Shown here one piece after another: positions 50,367 to 60,768 of a DNA stretch of 64,000 bases (position 1 is its first letter; every line of letters begins with the position of its first letter). Made by a program: the position numbers and the translations under genes. The notes under the pieces are model-generated. The model had not been told where the DNA came from and ran no database searches. It worked only from the letters and a program-made list of their open reading frames with translations. Location: NCBI GenBank assembly GCA_027475525.1, contig JAMWFC010000055.1:248001-312000 (forward strand), written 5' to 3'. This DNA comes from Macrolepiota albuminosa (Eukaryota > Basidiomycota > Agaricomycetes > Agaricales > Agaricaceae).

Positions 50367-50865
50367 TATCAGAGGACTCCTCATTTCTTTCTTTTTTCAC
50401 TCCTTATTTCTTCTGCTCTCCTTTCATTCATTTTCTTATTTCTTCTAACATTATTTCATTTTACTATTTCTATTCTTTCAACACTATCTGTTAATACTAT
50501 TTTCAGTCTTTGAGATGCTCTGGTTCTTTAGCTACCATTCAGACAAGTGTGGGCCCTTCAGCACTGCTTCCAGACTGCTTACATAAGTCAGAGTTTGCCA
50601 GAGTTTGCCCCTTATTTGTGCAATTGTTTGTGTAGGCAATTTTCGAGTTTTTAAGGTTTTGTTGTACTGTACAGTTGTTTCCCATGCTTCAGAGGCCCCA
50701 GAAGCGTCCAACCTGGCATAGGGAATCCCTAGACTTGTTCTCTTTGGATCTCCCTCTGCCAGGTGAGTAGTTATTATGATATTGTCAGTACATACTCTAA
50801 TATACTTTGGATCTCCCTCTGCCAGCTGTGTGACTGAGCCACAGCCTCTAGAGGTCGCCCTTACA
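50367..50865 (-). repeat. Solo LTR, TGTAAGAGCGACC family (copy 3), inverted
   Basis: A 499-bp unit reading TATCAGAGGACTCC ... GGTCGCCCTTACA on the plus strand. Flanks GCAAC and GTGAC match at only three of five bases, so the target-site duplication has decayed or the ends are slightly off. Confidence 0.82.
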
Positions 50866-52634
50866 GTGACTCTCCTGGCACTGATAAATCTCCTGCCAAT
50901 GCCATTGCTAATGCCACCTCTGTGGACCCAGTAGAGACCTATTTTAGGTTGGTAGAACATAGAGAAGACCTGACAATTTTAACTGTTGCTCAGGAATCAC
51001 ATGCTATCTGCTCAGTTGCACTAACTGTAAACAACAAGCATGAGGCAAAGGCTATTGTGGATAGTAGTTTCCAAATCATTTTGATGGCAGCTGAAGTTGT
51101 GAATAATCTTGGTCTCATTTATGATCTTACCATTATTCTAAACATGTAAAGCACTAACAGCACAGTAGACAGATCCTTGGGCCTTGCTAAGAACGTTTCT
51201 TGTACCCTTGGCAACATTACTTTCTACTTTCAGATACACATTTTACGATCCTCAACATATGATTTACTTCTTAGCAAACCATTCAACATCTTGGCATAAT
51301 TAGTCATCAAGACCATTATCGACGATGAGACAACTCTACCTATTAGCAACCCAAATTCCAGAATCTGACAAACGGTGTTAACGTTCTCTAGAAGACAACA
51401 AAAAGACACCCATGCTAAGCTTCCAGAATTTACCAACCAACATGCTAACAAACAACCCTACAGGTGTTTTCACAAACCATCAAGGAGGTGATTGGCAATG
51501 ATCAAGATGTGGCACTAATGCTTGAATATGATTATTATTCTGGTCTTGTAAATGTTGTGTCTACCACTTTCTTGATGAAGAAGTTTTATTTATCTTATCT
51601 GCTACCAATGCTAAGCCTTCCCAGAAAAACTAAAATATTACTGATTCCTCTTGATACTTATACCTTAGCAAATCATTGTGTCTACTGATACATATCTAAC
51701 TACCCTTCTCAGAGCCTCATCTTCTGCTATTCTCAGACTTGCCACTCCTCAGGCTACTTTTCCCCTTTCCACTCCTGTATATAATCAAGCTAACACTCTC
51801 AAAAGGAAAGGGGTCCAAGTCAAAGAGAAATACAAACCAGTTGCCCTCAAAACAAAACTCATCACCACACACTCTCCTGAGACCTTTTGAATTGAGTGCC
51901 AGATCATTGGCAACCCACTTGCTGATATACCAACCTTATCACCAAATCTGCCACCTTCTCAGCCCATGGGACATTTTACTGCAGAGTGCCAGCAGCAGTT
52001 TACTAAGAAGCATAATACAGAGTTCTTGACCAAAAATGAATTGGATGTTCTTACCGATCTTGTTGCTAAGCAAAACAAAGTCTTTGTCTGGGAGGACTCA
52101 GAATGTGGCAGTTTATGTACAGATTTCTTTCCACCTGTCATAATCCCAACCATTTCCCACATGCTGTGTGTGGACTGAGCACAATAGATTCTTACTGCCA
52201 GAGATCAAAGTTGAGATCTGCCAAATCATTAGGACCAAGATTAAGGCTGGTGTCTACAAACCCTTCAACAGCTCTTACTGCTTCTGATGGTTTTGTGTCC
52301 TCAAAAAGAACAGCAACCTGTGCATAGTCCATAGCCTTGAACAGCTATACAGAATTACCATATGATACTCTGGCATACCACTTTTTCCTAATCATATTGC
52401 TGAGTCCTTTGCTGGGCGCATTTGTGGCACTACTTTCAATCTCTACATTGGCTATGATGAGTGCCTGATACACTCTTCTTCCCGTAATCTCACCACATTT
52501 CAAACTCCATTTAGCATAATGCACCTAATTACTCTGCCAATGAGTTGGACAAATTCAGTTCCTATATTCCATGACGACATCACTTTTATTCTCTAGCCCA
52601 AATACTGCATAATGTCCTCAGCTTCATTGATTAA

Positions 52635-52858
52635 TTAGCACCACCTGTCAAGACCTTACCAACGGCGTGATGACAGCTGTCATTTCAGCTGCCACTGGTG
52701 CTATCACTGATTGATCTTGATGGTTGCCATGCATGTCCATCGGGAATGGCCTAGAAAGAATAAATTGCATGTGCCAAGTTTGGCATGAGTGCGGCAAGGT
52801 GTCCAGAACCAATGCTGAGCCTGCCATTGATGCACCTAGCCTGCATGGGGCCCTATCA
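52635..52858 (-). repeat. 3' LTR fragment of Gypsy copy A
   Basis: Matches about 60,380-60,598 of the copy B LTR and ends CCCTATCA. It is followed by TCTCCCCCCAACTG, which on the minus strand is a polypurine tract directly before the LTR. The distal part of the LTR is lost at the junction with element C. Confidence 0.82.
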
Positions 52859-53604
52859 TCTCCCCCCAACTGAAAAATTGACTGTCTCTAGTCACAAGAT
52901 AGTCACTGTTAGTGCTTTGTGTGACAGGTGGCCTGTGCATCTGCAAAAATCCCCTTATAGTCTAGTGCATGAGGTTGGACTTCACCTCTTTTTCTGAAAA
53001 CCTGGCGCTCTTGTCTCAAAACATGTCTTTCCAAATTCCAACTCCGCCCCCCATGCTGTTCCAAGAAGTGCAGGAAGCCGCCTATGCCTATATTGCTAAG
53101 GCAAACCAGTTCATTCACCATATTGAGGGTGTTGGTGCTGAGGTGCCCCCCAATCTGGTCATTGGTGTGATGAAGTTACTGGAAAAGTGGTATGAGGTTA
53201 GAGTGCTTGGCATGGGCTGGGATTGCAAGATCGAGGTGCAGGAGTGGTGCTGCGCATGATATGTCAATAATCAGGGCAGAGCTCACCAAGGAGCAGAAGA
53301 AGGAGTCTGTTGCCAAGAGTTCGAGCAAGAGGTCTCATGCCAGCAGTGTTCAGGGCTCTATGCTGCTGGCAAGCACAGGGGGCTCACCTTCAAAGCCTGG
53401 CAAAGCTTTGAAGAAGAAGATGAGTCTGGTGTCTTTGCCATTGCCACTTATCAATGGTGACTTTTGCTAGTCTCGCAAGGGGAAGGGCCCTCAATATGAG
53501 GTATGCTGTGGGAGATCTTTACTGACCCTCTCCCAGCTCCCTAGTCAGACAACGTTCGATGACAAGGAGTTGAGGAGTTTGCTCTTGCCACACTGGGAAG
53601 ACGT

Positions 53605-54264
53605 TGATAGGACCCTATACAGGTTAGGCGCATCAACGGCAGGCTCGGCACCGGCTCCGGAAACCTTGCCGCACTNNNNNNNNNNNNNNNNNNNNNNNNN
53701 NNNNNNNNNNNNNNNNNNNNNNNNNNNNNNNNNNNNNNNNNNNNNNNNNNNNNNNNNNNNNNNNNNNNNNNNNNNTTGGCGATGGTTGGTCACTGGCGAC
53801 GGTGAACTCCTTGTAGTATATATATTACTTACCGACTTGTACATACGGACAGCAGACGAATAGACCACAGTTTCCCCCTTACTTCAGTCTCCCTTACGCT
53901 CAAGAGCTCATTTACGCTACGGTCGGCAACGTCAAAACTCATCGGTAGTTACAGACGTTCGCCAACACTCGACATACTCGCGCCTTGCAACTACGGCAGG
54001 CATTATCGACGCTTAGAACCTCGCTAAGCTTATCGTGCTCTTGCCGCTCACCCTTGCCGTGTTCACTTACCGCATTTCCTTAGGCGCTTTACCTTAGCGC
54101 TTACCACTTGCCGACCCCGTTACCGACTTTTACCCTTTTTCACAGACGCGTTCTCTGGGACCTGCCCGGGACTCCTCAACACACTTATAGCGCGCCCAAC
54201 GCACACTCTTGGTTAGGTAACACTTTAGCTACATTTGTTACTGACCAAACTTTGGGCGTCATCA
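53605..54264 (+). repeat. Solo Gypsy LTR inserted in exon 5, with 4-bp target-site duplication
   Basis: Reads TGATAGGACC ... GGGCGTCATCA, opposite in orientation to the LTR of copy B, and is flanked by ACGT on both sides (53601-53604, 54265-54268). It is CpG-rich, so it is recent. The 100-N gap lies inside it. Confidence 0.87.
53676..53775. other. Assembly gap, 100 N
   Basis: Exactly 100 N, the customary placeholder for unknown size. Compared with the copy B LTR the missing part corresponds to about 60,131-60,527, so the real gap is probably near 400 bp. Confidence 0.95.
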
Positions 54265-56019
54265 ACGTAGTCGGGGATGAGGGCATTGAGGAAGGAGTGG
54301 AGTTGCCCGAGATGAAGAACAAGCGCATGATTTCTCTGGTGGCATGCCAGGAGTTCAAGGATTCACATGGGGCAGTAAGCTTTATTGACCTCTTAACATG
54401 ACTCCTTCTTATCCTTACTTAGTGCAACAAATGCTGGGCTGACAACGACCCAGAGAGTTGCTGGTTTCCCACTGGCGCTCAGCCCTGCTACCTGTGCGGC
54501 ACCCTCAAACGTGCTTGTACAATTGACAGTGCCAAGAGTCATGAGCATGGTGGGACATCTGATCTCGTCATCAAGAAGACCTTTTTCCAGGCGATTCTGG
54601 TGAGGTGGGCTAGGGAGTTTGTTGAGAGGGAACATCAGGAGGTTGCCACTGGGAGAGCGGCCAAGATCAGCAAGTCCTTCTTGGCATGTCAGCAGCACCA
54701 AGGAGAAAAGTTGGAATCAGTTGGCAAGCACAGCGCTGGCGAGCGCCAAGAAAAATGCAAGGCCTCCTCCCCAAGCAAGGGCAAGGCTAAGGCCAAATGT
54801 GTGCGTATCAAGTCACCCACCCCCTCTCCAACTGCTGAGGATACAGAGATGAGGGAATTAGAAGAAGCCCTTGCTGCCAGCTGTCTTCTCTCCATTAGCA
54901 GTGAGGCTAGTCCTAGCTGCTTACTGTCCTCCATTGCCTTGCCTGACAACGTGCCAGCCGACCTTTTGACTACTGGCGCCCAAGGCGAGGGGGGTGACAT
55001 TGACATGGAGGAGCCTACTGGCATGCAGGAGTCTGCCAGGGATGAGGAGACACGTTGAGGGTCGCCAAGTCATAAGAAGGCAGAGGGCGGCAACAAGAAG
55101 GCTGGGGGTGAGGTGGAGGAAACTTTGAGGAAGATCCCTAGCAAGTTCCAGATAGATCCTGCTGTCCCCTGAGCAAGTGTGGTGACGACTTAGCGATGTG
55201 GCAATGGGTGAGCTCGAGTGGGCCTTTGTCGTGGACCCCCCAGCCTCAGCCAAGAGTCGCTGGCAACTCTTATGAGTGGCTGGAGGAGGACTTGGTCTAT
55301 CCTGTGGTAGCCTTGTACCCTCCCCAGGTTATAGAGCAGATGGCAACACATGCGGCAAGCATGCGAGCTGTGTTGGGTCATGAGCACAAACAAGCCTGAG
55401 AGCAGATTATGGCTTTGCGACTCCGGTATTCCAACTTGACCTCTAGTATGGATGCCCTGCAAGAGTACCAAGCTGACTGCAACAAAGCACTAGAGTGGCA
55501 AGCCCTCAACCACATTCAGGTTGGCGACCTCTTGCCCCTTGATGACTCCTTGTCGCTTACAGATGACAAAGACTGACAGACCTTAGGGTAGATAGGCCGT
55601 CATGTAAATAATTTCTTGTTACTGTCTGCGTATATATGTTTTTGCCGCCTCATTGCCAAGTGGAGAGATAAGTCCAGTAGTCTGAGTTAGCGCAACAGCA
55701 CAAAGCAAAGAAAGTAAAGCAAAGGGAAAGCAAGTGGCAAGCATTCTAAGGTAAGTTTTCAGCAGGAGGAATAGTAGGTGAGGGACTTAGTCAGATTCTG
55801 AGAAAAAGAGAAACACTCAGTAGATCATCATAGCAAAAAACCCTTGGTGAGAGTTGTGCAAGGCGCTAAGCATTGGCGACATGTTAGCACTGCGGCTTGA
55901 GTATGTAGAGAAATTGTCTGTGAAGTATGTACAGTAAGTGATATGGCAAGGAAAAGTAACGTATAGTAAATGAATATAAAGAAATGCTTATCAGAGGTTT
56001 ATAGTGGTTTATGAGATAT

Positions 56020-59000
56020 TCAATCTTCTTCTTCAGTTATAGTGGGTATGTCATCATCATTCAATAATTCTGTTTCTTCAAGCTCTCGTAGCTTAGCAGT
56101 ATTGATATCTAGCGCTTCTAGTGGTAAGTCAATGCATTCCCTAGTAAGGTATGACAAGAGATGGAAGGCGGCAATGGGTTGGTGGAGCACTGACCCATCT
56201 AGTTCACAAAGGACGTAAGTGCCTCCATGGTTACACAAGATAACTACCAATGGCCCCAAGTAGCATGGGCGCATCTTCTTCTTATATGACATCTCGATCT
56301 TGGAATTGCGCATAAGCACTAGCGTGCCTCATGGGAAGTCGTAGTCCCTGATAGTGGCCCTATGGTCAGCTTCAAATCTGAGTGCAGCTTGGCGATGTGT
56401 GGCAAAGACTGTTTTATAGAGCCGCTCCAAGTCTTTGCGCCATCACTGTAGGTCAATAGCACGTCTGGCAATGAGGTTGGTAGTCACTAAGAGACTGTTG
56501 AGAGCTGGCTGAAGGTAAGTCACCTTGACAATGTTGGCAGAGAGAAGGGATGGGTGCCAGTAGCTGCATAATAGGGAGAACAACCCATGCACTTACAAAT
56601 AGTGACCCTTTCTGACCAGAAGACTGAATAAGTCGCCTCGCTCCAGCATGATTTATTGCCATCGACTGCCTTGAAGAGCGCCTGCCACACGTTGAAATGA
56701 GGTTGTTCTACTAAGCCGTTAGGTGGTGAATGTTGTACTTCTTGGCAAGGTAAGTCAGAGCTTTAATGATAGGCGCACCATTATCTGTGACAATTTCTCT
56801 TAGCACACCTCATCGACAAATAACGTCCTCAAAAAGCCACTTGGCAACAGTGTTGGTATTTTCTTGTTGGAGCATGTGGAATTCGGGCCAGTGGTTTAGC
56901 AAGCAGCATCTTTGGATGATATATTTATAGCAACCAGACTTAGGCATGTGCATGGTGTTGATGTAGATCTTGCTGAACAAGGGTGCTGAGGTGGCAACAG
57001 TAGGCGGTATGAGCACTTGGCAAGTCTGCTGAATCTGACAAAGGTGGCAAGTCCTGATATACCAGGTGACATCGGCACTAACGTGAGGCCACCAAAAGTG
57101 CTCCAAGAGGGAGGCCCGAGTAGCATACAGACCTCTATGACCAAGTTTGTCATGCATAGCGCGCAAGATACATAGGTGACTGTCAGGCTTGATGACCAAT
57201 TTGTGAGCACCATTGCTATGATGTTGCCAAAGACGATTGTCGGTAAAGAAGAAGTGAGTTGCGTAATGTATGAAAGTGGTGTACTCATCATCACTAAGAT
57301 GGTCAGGGTGCTTGAGGTCTTGTATCCATTGTTCAATGGCTAGGAGACGCTTATCCTCGGCTTGGGCTTTGGCAGATCAGGGCATGGTGTTGTAGGTAAG
57401 CTGACAACTGTCTTCTCTTAGCAGTCAAGATTCTTGTACGATCCTTACCAGAGGCAAATCCTGGGTGAGTATGCTTGCCATGTAGAATGTAAGGAGAGCG
57501 CTAAAGGCAATTGGTTGATAAGAGATGATAGGGTGCAAGAGAACGGTGGTGGGTAGTTGCCGACAAAGTAACTGAACTGGCTGTTGAATAAGATGCATGA
57601 AGCCGTGTAGTCGGTCAACCCAGTCTTTGAAATCACTATTGTCTTTGGGGTTGTTTACCAGGTTGCCAGGCTGCCGTGGTCGCCTAGATAGTCTGTCCAG
57701 GCAATAAAAGGTGTCTTTAACGTGAACAAACTCAAAGTGAAACATAAAATAGCTACTACCCAATAGTTCATGCTAGCGGACAGCTGTATGTCAGGGTTTT
57801 GCAGCATCCTCTCAATGTACCTAGCGTCCACCTTGACAATAAGGTTGCGCACACCAATGAGGTATATTCTTAGTGCCTGGAAAGCCTTGAAGAGCCCATA
57901 TAGCTCCAATTTGGGCTGGCTGTAGCGTGATTCCTGGTCGTTAAGTGTAATAGATCCAAAGTGGTTGTAGTGACGCTGCTTCCGATTATCGCTAAGGCAC
58001 TGGCAGAGGAAGTTCCTGACAGCAATGTACAAGGTATCAACTGCTAAGATGACAGGGTCAGCAGATGTGTAGTCAATAGGAACCAAGGGCTTAGCATCTT
58101 TTAATGCTTTGACGAGGTTGTGTTGGGAATTGACTTGGTCAGGGCCAAACTCAAAGAGTTTGTTAGCATGTGTGAGTCGGGTAAGGTGATGAGCGTGATG
58201 GGCAAAGTTCTTGACAAATATATGGAGAACACCAATGGTTCCTAAGAAGGCGCAAACCTCAGACAGGTCATGGCAAGGGCCCCAACACTCTAGGAGGGCT
58301 AAGCAGGACTCGTCTGGAACACGACTAGTGAGAGTACAGATGTGGCCAAGTATCTTGAACCTTGATGCACAGAGCAGGAGCTTGTGACCACTAAAGGTGC
58401 CGCCACTGTACTTCATGTGCTGGAAAACACAGTTAAGCAGCTGGAAGAAGTCCCAGAGCACCAAGCATATATTATGATTGTCAGGATGCTTCTCCAGTAA
58501 GCCGTCAATGAGTCACCAATCCTTAGGACCTTTAACGCCAATGTCATCTATAAAGCTGAGCATGTTATGGGGGATCTTGGATTGCAGAATAAAGGTAATG
58601 TTGTTGTGAAAGATAGGGACTGAGTTAGTCCAGCCCATAGGGAGAGTAACTAGGTGCAAAGCACCAAAAAGAGTCTGAAAGGTGGTAAGGTCGCAGGAAG
58701 AGGGATGAATCAAGTGTTCATCATAGCCAACATAAAGGTCAAGAGTGGCGCCACAAATGCGACCAGCAAAGGATTCAGCAATGTGGTCGGAAAAGGGAGG
58801 CACACCAGAGTGCTGAATGGTAATCCTATTTAGTGGCTCTAGACTGTGAACAATACGCAAATTACCATTTTTCTTAAGGACACAGAACCAGGGGAAACGG
58901 TAAGAGCTGTTGGATGGCTCGTAGATGCCAGCCTGTATCTTGGTGCATATAATCTGGCAGACCTTGGCTTCAATGCCAGGCGGCAAGGGTCTGTTGTATT

Positions 59001-59133
59001 CAGTCCATGGTATGTGAGAAATAGTAGGGATTACTACTAGCAGGAAGAAGTCTGTGTGCAAGCTACCATGTTCAGAGTCCTCCCAAGCAAAGGCATGATT
59101 CTGCTTAGCAACAAGGTCGGTAAGAACATCCAA
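56020..59133 (-). pseudogene. Pol of Gypsy copy A: RT, RNase H, integrase (decayed)
   Basis: Minus-strand Ty3/gypsy pol in several frames with stops between. RT (59133-58513): LTDLVAKQNHAFAWEDSE, YEPSNSSYRFPWFCVLKKNG, GATLDLYVGYDEHLIHPSS and the catalytic box SFIDDIGVKGP, intact. Then the RNase H-like part (58464-57655): ILAVDTLYIAVRNFLCQCLS and ESRYSQPKLELYGLFKAFQA. The integrase zinc-binding region (57199 on) has HDKLGHRGLYATRASLLEHF and the CHLCQ pair, giving HHCC. The C-terminal piece (56319-56020) is MRPCYLGPLVVIL ... LRELEETELLNDDDIP. Identical order to other fungal Tf2-like elements. CpG-poor compared with copy B. Confidence 0.87.
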
Positions 59134-59148
59134 TTCGTCCTTGATGAG

Positions 59149-59652
59149 TGTCAGGTTCCGCTGAGTTGGGGGCTTTCCAGGAAAGCAATCGCCCTTACAA
59201 TGTGGACTTGACCCACAGATACTCGGGTGTCTGGAACTCCGGGGCTAGGACTCCGGGGTTCAAGACGTGGACAGGGAAATCCCGGAAGAGGGGACTTAGT
59301 CCGGGGGTTTTGGGTGGTGGGTAACTGGGGAGTTCGGGTGTGGGTCGAGTCGCGAACTGGAGGTTCTAAGACGAGACCAAGTTAGTAAGTTAAAGTCGCG
59401 AAGTGCGTACCAGTCTTAGAGCACGCAATTATCCAAGCATGCCAGTCAAGCGTGCCAGTCAATGCGTACCAGTCAAATAGAGGGCATGCAACAATCCAAG
59501 TAATGCAATGTAATATCAAGACTAATGAATACAACAGAGAACTACGCTATAAGTACTACGGGACCGGGTCTCGGGGTTCCAGGGTGTCTGGAATGGGTTC
59601 CGGGAGTCATTGAGTAGCAGGCAGGGACTGTATACCTGGATCGCGTGTGCGG
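59149..59652. repeat. LTR-like fragment of another family
   Basis: CpG-rich 500-bp sequence beginning TGTCAGGTTCCGCTGAG, with direct motifs such as GCGTACCAGTC and CATGCCAGTCAAGCGTGCC. It separates copy A pol from the copy B LTR and has no coding potential. The TG start suggests an LTR; no second copy is in the window to confirm it. Confidence 0.45.
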
Positions 59653-60598
59653 TGATGACGCCCAAAGTTTGGTCAGTAACAAATGTAACTGGAGTGTTAC
59701 CGTACCAAGAGTGTGCGTTGGGCGCGCTATAAGTGATTTGAGGAGTCCCGGGCAGGTCCCAGAGAACGCGTCTGTGAAAAAGGGTAAAAGTCGGTAACGG
59801 GGTCGGCAAGTGTAAAGCGCTAAGGTAAAGCGCCTAGGAAAGAGCGGTAAGCGAACACGGCAAAGGTAAGCGGCAAGAGCACGGTAAGCTTAGCGAAGTC
59901 TAAGCGTCGATAATGCCTGCCGTAGTTGCAAGGCGCGAGTGTGTCGAGTGTTGGCGAGCGTCTGTAACTACCGATGAGTTCGACGTTGCCGACTGTAGCG
60001 TAAATGAGCTCTTGAGCGTAAGGGAGACTGAGGAAAGGGGAGTAAACTGTGGTCTATTGTTCTGCTCTATGTACAAGTCGGTAAGTACTTTTATACTACA
60101 ATGAGTTTGCCGTCGCCAGTGGCTAATGACGCCAGAGTGCGGTAAACTGGAAAATTTCAAAGGGGCTGCTCCAACGGTTTCCGATCCCTACCGTCCTTTG
60201 AGGACCCTTGGCGCCACCAGGCGGCAGATCGCGGTGCTAAACCATCAATCCATCACCCTTCTGTCTGTCAAAACACCTAAGCGACGTTGGGCGCCAAATC
60301 GAGACGGTAAGCGGTGTCAGACGCCAAGGTCAAACGCCAAGCTGTCCGTCAGTTTTTGATAGATCATCAAACTTCTCGCTAAGCGCTGTCGTCAGTGACT
60401 GATGCCATCTGTCAGTTGTCATTCTGTCTGCCGATCGGCGCTATCACTGATTGGATCTGCTTCTTGCCGTGCGCGGCCATCAGAAATGGCTTAAAATAGG
60501 TAGAACGCGTGCGCTAAGTTCGGAACGAGTGCGGCAAGGTTTCCGGGGCCGGTGCCGAGCCTGCCGTTGATGCGCCTAACCTGTATAGGGTCCTATCA
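59653..60598 (-). repeat. 3' LTR of Gypsy copy B
   Basis: A 946-bp LTR from TGATGACGCC to GGTCCTATCA on the plus strand. Other copies or pieces lie at 36270, 41224, 43870, 47150, 52635 and 53605. An open frame through it (PTFTLFHRRVLWDLPGTP) recurs in several LTRs, but I take it as non-coding. Confidence 0.88.
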
Positions 60599-60612
60599 TC
60601 TCCCCCCAACTG
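60599..60612 (-). promoter_or_regulatory. Polypurine tract of Gypsy copy B
   Basis: Plus strand TCTCCCCCCAACTG, so CAGTTGGGGGGAGA on the minus strand directly before the LTR end TGATAGGACC. The same tract stands next to the copy A LTR at 52859-52872. It fixes the element as minus-oriented. Confidence 0.82.
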
Positions 60613-60768
60613 AAAAATTGACTGTCCTCAGTCACCAAATAAGGCTACCGTTACCGCTTTTGTGACAAGTGGTCCGTGCGTTCTTGAGATTTAGTTTATA
60701 GTCCTGGCGCATGAGTTTGGACTTCGTTTCTTCTCCCCCTTTTTTACCTGGCGCTCAGAAATTAAAAT

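Larger units (their letters stand above)
47945..52630 (+). pseudogene. Gypsy element C: decayed gag, protease and partial RT
   Basis: Plus-strand Ty3/gypsy body full of stops. Gag-like remnants are KWDESKLWELSQYFKELEYL, then QESFDNGIYFLGMF and FQKIARWLLQNS after the solo LTR at 48647. A CHFCGGNWPHND knuckle remnant lies near 49545. A protease remnant follows at 51060 (AIVDSSFQIILMAAEVVNNL, where the usual DSG has become DSS). RT text starts with ELDVLTDLVAKQNK near 52035 and stops at the codons for the FID part of the catalytic box, where it meets an inverted LTR. Two solo LTRs are inserted. It is almost free of CpG, so it is old. Confidence 0.82.
53023..55576 (+). pseudogene. Antisense passenger gene of Gypsy copy A (decayed)
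   Basis: Homologue of the intact gene at 60769-63174. Exon 1 starts MSFQIPTPPPMLFQEVQEAA and breaks at a TGA at 53257 where copy B has CGG. About 350 bp (end of exon 1, exon 2, start of exon 3) are deleted. The 30-nt exon 4 is still flanked by AG and GT. Exon 5 is split by a solo LTR (53605-54264). The last exon, from 54423, keeps all six Cys of the Zn-cluster-like motif (starting CNKCWADNDPESC) before stops at 55056 and 55397. Differences from copy B are mostly CpG to TpG or CpA changes. Confidence 0.82.
52635..59148 (-). mobile_element. Gypsy retrotransposon copy A with antisense passenger gene
   Basis: In minus-strand order: RT, RNase H, integrase and C-terminal domain (59133-56020), a roughly 440-bp spacer, an oppositely oriented passenger gene (53023-55576), the polypurine tract and a truncated 3' LTR. 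gag, protease and the 5' LTR are gone, cut at 59149 by another LTR-like sequence. The same layout and spacing recur in copy B. Confidence 0.85.

Noticed and set aside
54108..54401. Open frame through Gypsy LTRs (also at 47791 and 59522) with WDLPGTP and VTDQTLGVI
   Set aside because: Lies inside LTRs and differs by stops and frames among copies; best explained as shared LTR sequence.
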